Counted from the first letter of the stretch, positions 8,434-17,121 are shown. The stretch: DNA of 64,000 bases from an uncultured Pseudomonadota bacterium (GCA_902799835.1 CADCCF010000005.1:1-64000); one strand, 5' to 3'. The notes: a model not told the origin generated them from the sequence alone. Numbers and translations are program-made.

Positions 8434-9864
8434 ATGACAACACGCACTCGTTTTGCTCCATCACCCACCGGATATATGCATATAGGCAATCTGCGCACTG
8501 CGCTCTATGAGTATCTGATTGCCAAAGCCAATGGTGGTAAATTTTTGTTGCGAATTGAAGACACCGATCAAAAACGCCTGGTTGAGGGTGCAGTTGACAT
8601 TATCTACGATACCTTAAAAATGGTTGGCATGAATTGGGATGAGGGACCTGATATCGGCGGCGATTTTGGACCTTATGTACAGTCGATGCGCAAAGATTTG
8701 TATGCGCCTTATGCTCACCAGTTAGTCGAGTTGGGTGGAGCGCACTATTGTTTTTGTGCCGAGCGTGAAAAAGAAGTTGATGAAGATGGTAATGAGATTA
8801 TTTGCAAATTTGATGATCCTTGCAAACATCTCTCAATCGAAGAAGCCAAAGCGCGTATCGCTAAAGGCGAGCCTTATACCATCCGCCAAACTATTAACAA
8901 AACCGGTAAATCGCATTATGAAGACAAAGTATATGGCATAATTGAAATTGATTATGACGAGCTGGACGAGGGAGTTTTGCTCAAAACTGATGGTTTTCCA
9001 ACCTATAATTTTGCCAATGTGATTGACGATCACTTAATGGGGATTACTCATGTTGTTCGAGGCAGCGAGTATTTACCGTCAACACCTAAGTATAACTTGA
9101 TTTATGATACATTCGGTTGGCAACGTCCGATTTATGTCCATTTGCCACCGGTCATGAAAGATGCACAACATAAACTCTCAAAGCGCAATGGCGATGCCTC
9201 ATTTCAGGATTTATTAACCAAAGGTTATTTGCCGGAGGCGATTATTAATTATATTGCTCTTTTGGGTTGGAATCCCGGTACTGAAGAAGAAATTTTTTCG
9301 CTTGCTGATTTGACTAAGATTTTTTCGGTTGAACGTTTGAACAAATCTCCGGCGATTTTTGATATTGTTAAATTGACTTGGATGAATGGAGTTTATTTGC
9401 GCAATTTATCGGCTGATGATTTCTATCAAAAAGCTTTGCCTTATATGGATAATTTGCCGCAAAATGTTGATAAAAAAGCTCTTGCCGCTACTTTGCAGCC
9501 AAGAGTTGAAACACTCGGACAAATTGCTGAGCAAATTGATTTTATCCGAGCTTTGCCGGATTATTCAACTGAGCTTTATTTTAACAAAAAAATGAAAACT
9601 GATGTCGAGATAGCCAAACAGGTTCTGCCGCTGATTAAAGATACCTTAACCAATCAAGTTGCGTGGGATAACGATTCGTTGTTTGCTTCATTAAAAAACC
9701 TGGCGGAAGCCAATGGTCTAAAAAATGGACAAATTCTTTATCCGGCACGTATTGCACTTTCCGGCAAAGAAACGACCCCGGGTGGTGCAACTGAGCTGGC
9801 TGTTATTTTGGGACAGAAAGAAAGTATAAATAGAATAGAACAAGCAATTCAAAAACTGAATTAG
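8434..9864 (+). CDS. gltX: Glutamyl-tRNA synthetase
   Basis: Class I synthetase charging tRNA-Glu (and possibly tRNA-Gln in organisms using the amidotransferase route). The 476-aa protein has the HIGH-type motif H16-I-G-N, preceded by F-A-P-S-P-T-G, and the KMSKS-type K247-L-S-K-R. A cysteine cluster at C106-x-C108, C124 and C130 fits the zinc-binding insertion seen in E. coli-type GluRS. The discriminating anticodon-binding domain follows. Many alphaproteobacteria carry two gltX copies; the sequence alone does not tell whether this one is discriminating. Confidence 0.94.
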   Translation: MTTRTRFAPSPTGYMHIGNLRTALYEYLIAKANGGKFLLRIEDTDQKRLVEGAVDIIYDTLKMVGMNWDEGPDIGGDFGPYVQSMRKDLYAPYAHQLVELGGAHYCFCAEREKEVDEDGNEIICKFDDPCKHLSIEEAKARIAKGEPYTIRQTINKTGKSHYEDKVYGIIEIDYDELDEGVLLKTDGFPTYNFANVIDDHLMGITHVVRGSEYLPSTPKYNLIYDTFGWQRPIYVHLPPVMKDAQHKLSKRNGDASFQDLLTKGYLPEAIINYIALLGWNPGTEEEIFSLADLTKIFSVERLNKSPAIFDIVKLTWMNGVYLRNLSADDFYQKALPYMDNLPQNVDKKALAATLQPRVETLGQIAEQIDFIRALPDYSTELYFNKKMKTDVEIAKQVLPLIKDTLTNQVAWDNDSLFASLKNLAEANGLKNGQILYPARIALSGKETTPGGATELAVILGQKESINRIEQAIQKLN

Positions 9865-9903
9865 AATAAAAATATACCAATTTAAAAGAAAATAACAAAA
9901 AAC

Positions 9904-9934
9904 TTGACAAAAAACCTCGCAAGGTGTATATAAT
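9904..9934 (+). promoter_or_regulatory. Promoter of the 9978 gene
   Basis: A perfect TTGACA (9904-9909) and a TATAAT (9929-9934) are 19 bases apart; the overlapping TATATA at 9927 gives the optimal 17. The site lies between gltX and the long gene at 9978, giving that gene its own transcription. A clean AAAGAGG ribosome site follows at 9963-9969. Confidence 0.65.
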
Positions 9935-9977
9935 ATGCAATTTTGCATTTTATACAACCAATAAAGAGGATTTTGCA

Positions 9978-11999
9978 ATGAATACAGATTTTTTGGTAGA
10001 TGAGGATGAGTTAGGTATATTGAGCCAAAAGCGGATTAAAAGAGAAATCAAAACTTATAATCGCGCATTGTTATTTAATCGTAAAGAACTCAATTCATTG
10101 CGTCAAAAAGGCCTTGAAACAATAAGACGCTTTTCTGAAGGCAAGGTTAAATTAGCTAGTGATATAAGTGGTCTTAGCACTTATGACGAATGTGATTTAA
10201 TGGATAGTTATATTAAAGTTTTTGGCAGACATAGCGACGATGTCAGAAAGAGTGCTTATGTCGAACTTAATCGTGTAGCTCCCATTCAGCATGATGAGCA
10301 TAAAAAAAGCCTTGTGTCGCGTGCATATGATTGGAGAAGTCGTAAAATTTATAAGTTTGCTAAAAGCCGTTGGGGTAAAAGATTGCAATCTGTTGCTGCT
10401 ATATTTTTCTCTAATAAGTCTGACAAAGTGCAAAATAAAACAAAATTAGCAAATCAGGAAGCAATGCGCCAACAGAAAGCTGAAGAACAGCGCCGAAAAT
10501 ATGCTCAAATGGCTGAGCAAGAACGTAAAAATGAGCAATTGCGCCAACAAAAAGCCGCTGAGCTTCAAGCTCGTCGTCAACAAAAAGAAGCAGAGCACCA
10601 AGCCCGTCAACAACAAAAAGCCGCTGAGCGCCAAGCTCGTCAACAACAAAAAGAAAATGAACGTCAAGCTCGTCGTCAACAAAAAAAGATTAAAGCTAGT
10701 AATCAACAACCCAATCCCAAGAGAAGTCGTACGAAGGCTTTTCTGTTAACGGCATTTATCGGATTGACCGGAGTAGCCGGGATATTTGGAATTGGTAAAT
10801 TGGCTAAAGACGGACAAAACAAAGAAAAATCCGATAATATCAAGATTGCTATGATTGATAGTGTTCGTAACGACACATCTAAAGACACTATATCGGCGAT
10901 TTTAGCTAATAAGCAATCCTATCTGCAACAAACTACCAAGTCTGATACTGTAACTCAAGATACAGCTAAACCTGCTCAGGCCAAAAAGGCAGTGTATCAA
11001 AGCAAAAAAGTTGCCAAGACACCGGTTAAAACCAAAAAGGTAGTGTCACAAAGCAAAAAAGTTTCTGATAGCACAGCTGTGGTCGAGGATTTAGTGTTGC
11101 TTGATACAATGCAAAATCATACGCCGCAATCAGACAATGTTATGTCTGATACAATTTCAATTGCTGATATGGATACCATAAGTGTTAGTATGCCTGACAC
11201 GGCTATTTCACAAGATAGCACAATTATATTATCAGATAGTATTGACTTAGCTGAATTTGATTCTTCTTCTGTTGTATCGACAGCTTTGGAGATTGATTCA
11301 ATATCAACAATTTCGGATTCTGTTGTAAATTTTGATACTATTCAAAGTTTGCCGGTTGAAAATATTGCAAGTACTGAAAATATACTTAATGACACTGCAA
11401 TCGTATCAATTACAGATAGCGTTACAGTTGAGGATAGTTTACAAACAACTGAACAACATTACGCACTGACAAAGACGCAAGCTCGTCACATTAAAGAATG
11501 TGATTCTGTCCTCAGTGTAGTTTGTGGCGGTGCTGCTCAACGCGACAGCTTGTATAATCAGATGGTTTCCTATATCGATGCTGGTAATGTTAAAATTCCA
11601 ACAGAAATGCATTTATCTGATTTTACAGCCAGCATAGTTTATTGGTCTGTATCATCTGATCCAGCCAAACGTGATATTGGTCAAAAAGTATTGAATGGCC
11701 AAAAAATAACTGTCGAACAGCAAGTGAAAGTTGACAGTATGGAACGCTGGAATAGCGGTATTCCCATGGTAATTAAAGGATTGGGGGTAAGTGGTATTTA
11801 TACAGCTCCTCTTCCTGCCAATAATGATAATACATACTTAAATGATACAACTACTACCAGTAAAGTTAGCAAAATCACCAAGAGTCGCAGATTGTCGAAT
11901 AACACAAGTCTTAAAGAATATAAGCCACGCACTCAAGAGGCTCAAAATTTGTTGCAAAAACTATATAACAGTAATCGATTGTATCGTCGAGCTCGTTAA
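9978..11999 (+). CDS. Unrecognised repeat-rich membrane protein, 673 aa
   Basis: No family recognised. The start is ATG 9978, nine bases after AAAGAGG; the longer frame from 9924 overlaps the promoter. Residues 1-150 are basic and helical, with no signal peptide. Residues 160-237 are a very charged Gln/Arg/Lys/Glu stretch built on an 11-residue repeat of the form Q-A-R-x-Q-Q-K-x-x-E-x, encoded by 33-bp tandem repeats. One transmembrane helix follows at about 254-275. Residues 280-500 are low-complexity, full of Asp-Ser/Asp-Thr pairs with two Lys-rich blocks. The last 170 residues contain two cysteines and look more ordered. The likely topology is a cytoplasmic N-half and a periplasmic Ser/Thr/Asp-rich C-half; TonB/TolA-like proteins have a comparable plan, but no motif supports that name. 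Confidence 0.85.
   Translation: MNTDFLVDEDELGILSQKRIKREIKTYNRALLFNRKELNSLRQKGLETIRRFSEGKVKLASDISGLSTYDECDLMDSYIKVFGRHSDDVRKSAYVELNRVAPIQHDEHKKSLVSRAYDWRSRKIYKFAKSRWGKRLQSVAAIFFSNKSDKVQNKTKLANQEAMRQQKAEEQRRKYAQMAEQERKNEQLRQQKAAELQARRQQKEAEHQARQQQKAAERQARQQQKENERQARRQQKKIKASNQQPNPKRSRTKAFLLTAFIGLTGVAGIFGIGKLAKDGQNKEKSDNIKIAMIDSVRNDTSKDTISAILANKQSYLQQTTKSDTVTQDTAKPAQAKKAVYQSKKVAKTPVKTKKVVSQSKKVSDSTAVVEDLVLLDTMQNHTPQSDNVMSDTISIADMDTISVSMPDTAISQDSTIILSDSIDLAEFDSSSVVSTALEIDSISTISDSVVNFDTIQSLPVENIASTENILNDTAIVSITDSVTVEDSLQTTEQHYALTKTQARHIKECDSVLSVVCGGAAQRDSLYNQMVSYIDAGNVKIPTEMHLSDFTASIVYWSVSSDPAKRDIGQKVLNGQKITVEQQVKVDSMERWNSGIPMVIKGLGVSGIYTAPLPANNDNTYLNDTTTTSKVSKITKSRRLSNNTSLKEYKPRTQEAQNLLQKLYNSNRLYRRAR
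10566..10685 (+). repeat. 33-bp tandem repeats inside coding sequence
   Basis: Copies start at 10566, 10599, 10632 and 10665, each beginning CAAGC[TC]CGTC and ending in the same phase; the last is partial. They encode the 11-residue units of the coiled-coil region in the 9978 gene. Copy number could vary between strains by slippage, without frameshift because the unit is divisible by three. Confidence 0.85.
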
Positions 12000-12020
12000 T
12001 TAAAATCTGAACACTATAAG

Positions 12021-12047
12021 ATCGCTTTCGTCAGAAGGCGATTTTTT
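12021..12047 (+). terminator. Terminator of the 9978 gene
   Basis: ATCGCTTT pairs with AAGGCGAT (one wobble) around a 6-base loop and is followed by a T tract. It lies 21 bases past the stop codon. Confidence 0.7.
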
Positions 12048-12159
12048 GATTATGAATCATAATATCAGTTAATAACTGCAAAATTTACATAAAATTTTTT
12101 GACAATGGCATTATTTGGTGTTCTACTAAATACAGTTAAATATTAAATTATAAAGTATT

Positions 12160-12744
12160 ATGTTACAGAAAGATAAAACTTCTCAAATCTTTGAAACTTG
12201 GCTGAATTCCTGTATGCACGGTCCGATAGGAGATCATGTTTTACAGGAAATGGCTTGTGCCCCGCCTGTTTCAATACCTGATGAACAGGTACAACTTAGC
12301 TGGTTTGACACCGCAAATTGGGATGCTGTCCGTGCCTATCATGGTCGTTGGTACAAAAGTGCGTCATTGCGCCTAATCAACGAAGCTCCCGAAGATGTGG
12401 TCAAATTCTATTGTTTTTACTGCACTCCGCTGGATGAAGAAAAACAAGTGGCTCTGATTAAAAGAGATATTACTTGTTGCACTCACTTGGCTGAGGAATA
12501 TTTTGGTTATTATCATGCCTGCCTAGCTGCTCGTCGACTGATTCACAATCAGGCTCAAACCGGTGATGAATATTTTATTCATCTTTGGCATCGAGTCTTG
12601 ATGGTTTATTATGGCTGGGAGTGGGAATTTGAGCAAAAATTTGGCACTCTTGCTAAATGGCAGCAAAAATTTAAGGCTCACCTTGATGAGCTGACGGCTT
12701 GCAGTTTTGGTGATGTCGAAAGAGTTCTGCACACGATAGAATAA
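12160..12744 (+). CDS. Unrecognised soluble protein, 194 aa
   Basis: No family recognised. The product is rich in aromatic residues (Trp, Tyr, Phe) and Cys, with motifs such as Y-H-G-R-W-Y-K-S, C-C-T-H-L-A-E-E-Y-F-G-Y-Y-H and V-Y-Y-G-W-E-W-E-F. There is no signal peptide or membrane helix, so it is probably cytoplasmic and helical. It is flanked by terminators on both sides, so it is a single-gene unit. The ATG at 12160 has no strong Shine-Dalgarno (a weak A-rich stretch only). Start and coding status are supported by the full-length frame and the adjacent terminator. Confidence 0.75.
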   Translation: MLQKDKTSQIFETWLNSCMHGPIGDHVLQEMACAPPVSIPDEQVQLSWFDTANWDAVRAYHGRWYKSASLRLINEAPEDVVKFYCFYCTPLDEEKQVALIKRDITCCTHLAEEYFGYYHACLAARRLIHNQAQTGDEYFIHLWHRVLMVYYGWEWEFEQKFGTLAKWQQKFKAHLDELTACSFGDVERVLHTIE

Positions 12745-12752
12745 ACAGCATT

Positions 12753-12790
12753 AAAACCCCTCGTTGATTAATTTCAACCTAGGGGTTTTT
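12753..12790 (+). terminator. Terminator of the 12160 gene
   Basis: A nine-base outer stem (AAAACCCCT at 12753-12761 with AGGGGTTTT from 12781) plus an inner GTTGA/TCAAC stem and a T run. It is symmetrical enough to work in both directions. Confidence 0.8.
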
Positions 12791-12903
12791 TAGTTTTAAA
12801 AGATGCTATATTGAATTAATAATTAAAATGAATAAATTTACTTGCGATTTTTATAAAATTGATATATCGTGAACGCAGTTTTTTAATAAAAGGGGAAAAC
12901 GAT

Positions 12904-13497
12904 ATGAAAAAAGAGATTAATAAAAATTATGTTGCAATTTGTGCTGCAGTAGTTGCTGTAATTGCTTTGGTAATGTGCTGCATGTGTTGCGGAAAGGGCA
13001 AAGTAGCCACAATCAATGCTCAGATGGTAGTTTCGCGTTCTTTAGCAATCCGCGATCTTCAACATGAGCAACAAGTTCAGTATGAAGAATTACAAAAATG
13101 GTTGCAAGAGTCGGATAGAGCTATTAAAAAGCAACCGACCGAGGCCAAGAAGAAAGAGTTAATGATGAAATTGCAAGCTGAGTTGCAACAAAAACAAATC
13201 GTTATGCAACAAGAATATGCTGCTAAGACCCAAAAAATTGAAGAAGAAATCGTAGCTGTTGTTGAAAAAGTTGCTCATAAAAAAGGTCTTAAGGTTGTAA
13301 TGGATAAAAATTCGGTTATTGCCGGCGGTGTTGACATAACTGAAGAAGTTATTGCCAAATTAGAAGAAGCTGAAAATTCAGCCGCTAAAGAAGCCAAGGA
13401 AGAAGTTAAAGAAGAAGCTGCTGAAACCGAGGCCGCTGAAAATGCTGCTGAAAAACCAGCTGCTGAACCGGCTAAAGAAGAGACAAAAGCTGAGTAA
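12904..13497 (+). CDS. Skp/OmpH-like periplasmic chaperone, membrane-tethered
   Basis: Skp (OmpH) proteins escort unfolded outer-membrane proteins through the periplasm. The 197-aa product has a hydrophobic helix at about residues 10-27, then the family pattern: K-V-A-T-I-N-A-Q near the start of the mature part, a long Gln/Glu/Lys coiled coil (about 55-115), and the closing V-V-M-D-K-N-S-V-I-A-G-G-V-D-I-T-E-E-V-I. The start is ATG 12904 after AGGGGAAAA. Oddities are a C-C-M-C-C cluster at the end of the hydrophobic helix, which may be a lipid or disulfide site or make this a permanent anchor, and a 45-residue Ala/Glu/Lys-rich tail not usual in Skp. Unlike most genomes it is not beside bamA or lpxD here. 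Confidence 0.8.
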   Translation: MKKEINKNYVAICAAVVAVIALVMCCMCCGKGKVATINAQMVVSRSLAIRDLQHEQQVQYEELQKWLQESDRAIKKQPTEAKKKELMMKLQAELQQKQIVMQQEYAAKTQKIEEEIVAVVEKVAHKKGLKVVMDKNSVIAGGVDITEEVIAKLEEAENSAAKEAKEEVKEEAAETEAAENAAEKPAAEPAKEETKAE

Positions 13498-13510
13498 CTA
13501 CTTTATACCT

Positions 13511-13543
13511 AAAAAAATCCCGCCGGATGGTGGGATTTTTTTT
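13511..13543 (+). terminator. Terminator of the skp-like gene
   Basis: AAATCCCGCC pairs with GGTGGGATTT around GGAT and runs into eight T residues, 14 bases past the stop codon. Confidence 0.85.
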
Positions 13544-13566
13544 AGGATTTCACATTAACAAACAAT

Positions 13567-13598
13567 AAAAAAAGCCTCTTTTTCAAGAGGCGTTTTTT
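13567..13598 (-). terminator. Terminator of secB (bidirectional)
   Basis: A 7-bp stem GCCTCTT/AAGAGGC flanked by A- and T-tracts on both sides, 13 bases past the secB stop on the minus strand. It can also back up the plus-strand terminator at 13511. Confidence 0.75.
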
Positions 13599-13610
13599 AT
13601 GAACTAAGGT

Positions 13611-14093
13611 TTAATTTTTGGCTTGTTCTTGCGCCTTACGTGCTTGATACATTCCGGCAAAGTCAATCGGATTGAGCATCAATGGCGGCAATCCGGCATT
13701 AGCCATGGTCGTACTAACAATTTGGCGAACATACGGGAAAATCATGTGTGGAATTTCCACCATCAATACCGGTTCAAAATGTTCTTGCGGAATATTTAAA
13801 GCGACAACCGCACCATAAGAAAGTTCTAAAATGAAAACCTTTTCATCTTCGATGCTACCATTAACATTAACATTGAGCAACACATTGAAAATGCCTTCTT
13901 CTTCCAACTTTCCGGCTTCTATATTGACTTCAACTCCGATTTTTGGTTGAACACCTTGCATCTTTTTGAAAATTTGCGGTGCGTGTGGAATTTCCATTGA
14001 TAAGTCTTTGATATATTGGCTTAACAAAGCTATTGCCGGCTGTTGGGGTTGTTGCTGTTGTTTTTTTTCTTGAGTTTTATCATCTTTTGCCAT
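13611..14093 (-). CDS. secB: Protein-export chaperone SecB
   Basis: SecB keeps secretory preproteins unfolded and hands them to SecA. The 160-aa protein has a Gln/Pro-rich N-terminus, then the SecB fold with recognisable pieces: Q-Y-I-K-D-L-S-M-E-I-P-H-A-P, a long beta region, F-E-P-V-L-M-V-E-I-P-H-M-I-F-P-Y-V-R-Q-I, and the C-terminal G-L-P-P-L-M-L-N-P-I-D-F motif. Length is typical. It is divergent from the Tim44-like/mltA/smr operon, an arrangement common in alphaproteobacteria. Confidence 0.95.
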   Translation of the reverse strand: MAKDDKTQEKKQQQQPQQPAIALLSQYIKDLSMEIPHAPQIFKKMQGVQPKIGVEVNIEAGKLEEEGIFNVLLNVNVNGSIEDEKVFILELSYGAVVALNIPQEHFEPVLMVEIPHMIFPYVRQIVSTTMANAGLPPLMLNPIDFAGMYQARKAQEQAKN

Positions 14094-14239
14094 AATTTTT
14101 TTACATCCTTTTACCTAATTTATTGATTATTTAAATAACTATATCAAAAAAAATCATAGGTCAAATAATAATAAACAGTTGATAATAATTTATGTCAAAG
14201 TTATATTGAAAGCACAATAAAAATAAGAAAGGTTTAAAA

Positions 14240-14896
14240 ATGGCTTTAGATATATTGGTGTTACTGGTTGTAGTGGTGCTTATTTTCCAGCGCTTATGGA
14301 AAGTGTTGGGAACTGATGGTAATTCACCGCGCCGTATAAAATTAAGTAGAGAAGGTGCCGAAAAACTCTATAATCTTCTCAAGAGTGAGACAGAAAAAGA
14401 GTTTCATCAAGTTATTGAGGAAGCTGAAACTTTGGTTCCGGTTGCTGACAAACCAATGAGTGACTTGGATAAATCTTTAGCCAAAATTCCTGATTTTAAT
14501 CGTGAAAGTTTTATCAAGGGCGCCAAAAAAGCCTTTGAAATGATCACAGCCGCCTTCAATCGAGGTGATATGGCAGCTTTAAAAGTTTTGGTCAGTGCTG
14601 ATATATGCCAAAAAATGAGCGATATTATTAAACAACGTCAAAATGACAAGATTACTGCCGAGACTGATTTTATCGGGTTTGACAAAGCTGAAATTACTAA
14701 AGCTGATGTCGACGATAATAAGGCTTGGGTTAGTGTTGAATTTGTCAGCGAACAGGTTAATGTTTTGCGTTCGGCGGATGGCGAGGTTCTCGAAGGCGAT
14801 GAAAATTATATTCAAAACATCACTGATGTGTGGACTTTTGAACGTTCATTCAAGTCAAAATCATCTAACTGGTTATTGGTTTCTACAAAAAAATGA
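14240..14896 (+). CDS. Tim44-domain membrane protein
   Basis: Tim44-like proteins of alphaproteobacteria are inner-membrane-anchored relatives of the mitochondrial import factor Tim44. The 218-aa protein has an N-terminal helix (about 2-18), a charged linker, and a C-terminal NTF2-like domain: F-I-K-G-A-K-K-A-F-E-M-I-T-A-A-F-N-R-G-D, L-K-V-L-V-S, V-W-T-F-E-R and W-L-L-V-S-T. The ATG follows GAAAGG by eight bases. Its stop overlaps the mltA start (ATGATG), so the two are coupled. The family role in bacteria is poorly known; an envelope or transport role is inferred from neighbours. Confidence 0.88.
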   Translation: MALDILVLLVVVVLIFQRLWKVLGTDGNSPRRIKLSREGAEKLYNLLKSETEKEFHQVIEEAETLVPVADKPMSDLDKSLAKIPDFNRESFIKGAKKAFEMITAAFNRGDMAALKVLVSADICQKMSDIIKQRQNDKITAETDFIGFDKAEITKADVDDNKAWVSVEFVSEQVNVLRSADGEVLEGDENYIQNITDVWTFERSFKSKSSNWLLVSTKK

Positions 14897-16044
14897 TGCG
14901 TGTACTTGTAAGTTTAGTTGTTGTTACGATGTTTCTTTTTTCTTGTTCCAAGCAGAAGGAAACGCCGGAGTTTGAGTTAGAAGCAACTTCATTTGCTCAA
15001 ATTAATGCTTTGTCGGATGATGATATGTTGGGGGCTTATAATGCCTTTATCAGGAGTTGTGATAAAATAGCTTCTCGCAATGATGAATTTCTATCCTCAA
15101 CTTCGGAGATAAAAATCAATCGAGCTGATTATCTTAAAGCTTGTGCGCTGGCCAAAGATATTATGCCGGTTAAATTTAAGGAATTTGTGTTGGCCAATTT
15201 TACGCCCTATTTAGTTAAATATCAAGGAAATGACCAAGGACGTTTCACCGCATATTATGAAGCCGAGATTCGCGGTTCATATCTTATGGATCAGACCTAT
15301 AAATATCCGATTTATGGGCGTCCTTATGATTTGGTTGAGGTAAAACTTAATGATTTTGATGCTTCACTGCCCAACAAAAAATTGGTCGGTTATGTCGAGG
15401 AAGGCAAATTGAAACCCTATCCCACTCGTGCTGAAATCAACAAAGACGGCATTAATGCTCCGATAGTGATGTGGGCTGATGATGAGGTTGATGTTTATAT
15501 TATGCAGATTCAAGGTTCAGCCGTTGCCCTGCAACCTGATGGTTCCAAGGTTCGTATCGCTTACGCCGCCAACAATGGTCATCCGTTCAAAGGCATAGGC
15601 TCGATTCTATTGAGCAAAGGGTTGCTGTCCCCGTCGCAAGTTTCAATGGGCAGTATCAAGCAGTGGCTCAAAGATAACCCCGGTTTAGCCAAAGCTAATA
15701 TGGATGAAAATCCTCGTTATATTTTTCACAAATTGGGCAATCCAGAAGGACCTATGGGCGCTTTAGGTGTGCCTTTAACCGCTGGTCGTTCATTGGCAGT
15801 TGATACTGATTATGTTCCGTTGGGGGCTTTGTTGTGGTTAGAAACTTCATCTTATGACCACAAACCGCTCAATCGATTGGTAGTGGCTCAAGATATCGGT
15901 GGAGCTATCAAAGGCGCTGTGCGCGGAGATTATTTTTACGGTTCGGGGGGAGATGATATTTTGGAAGCCGCCGGCAAAATGAATTCATCCGGTCGTTACT
16001 TTGTGTTAATCCCCAAGCATTATGAGGCAGAGACTAATGACTAA
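14893..16044 (+). CDS. mltA: Lytic murein transglycosylase A
   Basis: MltA cleaves peptidoglycan glycan strands from the outer membrane. The 383-aa precursor has a lipoprotein signal ending in L-F-S-C-S (Cys18), the MltA barrel domain (G-R-F-T-A-Y-Y-E at about 115, V-Y-I-M-Q-I-Q-G-S-A, A-N-N-G-H-P-F-K-G-I-G) and the C-terminal 3D domain with the catalytic Asp region Q-D-I-G-G-A-I-K-G and R-G-D-Y-F-Y-G-S-G. The start could be ATG 14893 or 14896; both overlap the previous stop. The downstream small gene overlaps its end by eight bases. Confidence 0.95.
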   Translation: MMRVLVSLVVVTMFLFSCSKQKETPEFELEATSFAQINALSDDDMLGAYNAFIRSCDKIASRNDEFLSSTSEIKINRADYLKACALAKDIMPVKFKEFVLANFTPYLVKYQGNDQGRFTAYYEAEIRGSYLMDQTYKYPIYGRPYDLVEVKLNDFDASLPNKKLVGYVEEGKLKPYPTRAEINKDGINAPIVMWADDEVDVYIMQIQGSAVALQPDGSKVRIAYAANNGHPFKGIGSILLSKGLLSPSQVSMGSIKQWLKDNPGLAKANMDENPRYIFHKLGNPEGPMGALGVPLTAGRSLAVDTDYVPLGALLWLETSSYDHKPLNRLVVAQDIGGAIKGAVRGDYFYGSGGDDILEAAGKMNSSGRYFVLIPKHYEAETND

Positions 16045-16540
16045 ACGTGCAAACAAGGCTGATTTATTGATTTATAAAGCACTACAAAAGGCAATTGCCG
16101 AAGATAAGATTCATCTTTGCCTGATTACATCAAAGATAAACATTCCCGGATCTCCGATTTACAATCCGTGGGAAAATCTTTTGCCGATTTTGCTTCCGGT
16201 TTTGGTGGGGTTGATATTGATATGGGCGGCTGGAATTTTGCCCGGCATTGTTTTGATGACGGCGGGAGTGTTTTTGACTTCGAACCTGATTAAGAAAAAA
16301 TTGGAGCATCGCTTGTTGACCCGTGCTCTGCAGGAGGTTAATTCCGATTATCAAAAGTTTTGTGAATTGTGGGATTTTGGCGGTTTGGTGTTTGTCAAAA
16401 CCGATGACAAACAACGCGGTTGCATTTCTCCCGATGGCGATTGGAAAGAATTTGTGGTTATGTATTTTGCTGATTTAATGGTTGATAAAAATTCTGAAAA
16501 ACCGGTTCAAGAAGAAAAAACTAATGAAAAAGCTGCCTAA
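16037..16540 (+). CDS. Small membrane protein, unknown
   Basis: A 167-aa protein with two adjacent hydrophobic helices (about residues 46-63 and 67-84) flanked by soluble parts; the N-terminal part is basic and the C-terminal end Glu/Lys rich. The start is taken as ATG 16037, eight bases after GAGG and overlapping the mltA stop; an earlier ATG at 16022 lacks a ribosome site. It overlaps the Smr gene downstream by 17 bases. No family recognised; the operon position suggests an envelope-related role but nothing in the sequence specifies it. Confidence 0.75.
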   Translation: MTKRANKADLLIYKALQKAIAEDKIHLCLITSKINIPGSPIYNPWENLLPILLPVLVGLILIWAAGILPGIVLMTAGVFLTSNLIKKKLEHRLLTRALQEVNSDYQKFCELWDFGGLVFVKTDDKQRGCISPDGDWKEFVVMYFADLMVDKNSEKPVQEEKTNEKAA

Positions 16541-17057
16541 ATGTGCCGAACCGGAGGATATAGACGATTGGTCTGATGAGATTGCCGATGTCAAAAAGTT
16601 GTCTCCGGTTGATGAAATTCCCTCGGCTTCCTTGGTTATTGAGGAAATAAAACCTTCAATTAATATGAAAGGTTTGTACAATCATAATTCATTCAGTCCG
16701 TTGGCTGTTGGGGATATTGCTAACATTGATCGCAATTTAGCGGAAAAATTTACTTCCGGCAAATTAAAAATTGAGGCACGCTTAGATTTGCATGGGTTTA
16801 GTGAAAAGCGTGCTTTTGAAGCAGTAGTGGAGTTTATTCAAAAAAGCTATGCTTCCGGCAAACGTTGTGTTCTGATTATCACCGGCAAAGGCTCGTCATC
16901 TGAAGTCTGGTGGGAGAGTAAAGGGGTGATTCGTCAGTCTTTTTCTCAATGGATAAATCACATTGATATTCGTCCTTATTTGTTGAGTGTGTCACCGGCC
17001 ACTCAAGCTGATGGTGGTAGTGGAGCCTTTTATTGTCTCATCAAACGCCAACGTTAG
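16524..17057 (+). CDS. Smr-domain protein
   Basis: A 177-aa protein with an acidic N-terminal part and a C-terminal Smr (MutS2-related) domain, a family of nucleic-acid endonucleases or RNA-binding proteins. The hallmarks are present: L-D-L-H-G at about residue 90, the I-T-G-K-G loop, and the closing G-G-S-G-A-F-Y-C-L-I. The start is ATG 16524 after an A/G-rich stretch; a longer frame from 16482 is possible but lies deep in the preceding gene. The position after timA-mltA matches alphaproteobacterial gene order. Confidence 0.88.
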   Translation: MKKLPKCAEPEDIDDWSDEIADVKKLSPVDEIPSASLVIEEIKPSINMKGLYNHNSFSPLAVGDIANIDRNLAEKFTSGKLKIEARLDLHGFSEKRAFEAVVEFIQKSYASGKRCVLIITGKGSSSEVWWESKGVIRQSFSQWINHIDIRPYLLSVSPATQADGGSGAFYCLIKRQR

Positions 17058-17088
17058 ATATAACAGTTCGTTTAATTAACTTCTGAAT

Positions 17089-17111
17089 ATTCGTAGATTC
17101 GAATTTTTTTA
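17089..17111 (+). terminator. Weak terminator after the Smr gene
   Basis: A 5-bp stem ATTCG/CGAAT with a 6-base loop is followed by seven T residues, about 30 bases after the Smr stop. The short stem makes it a modest prediction. Confidence 0.4.
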
Positions 17112-17121
17112 TTTTAAGTAC

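Noticed and set aside
10566..10685. CRISPR-like array
   Set aside because: Units are contiguous 33-bp coding repeats with no spacers; they encode a coiled coil.
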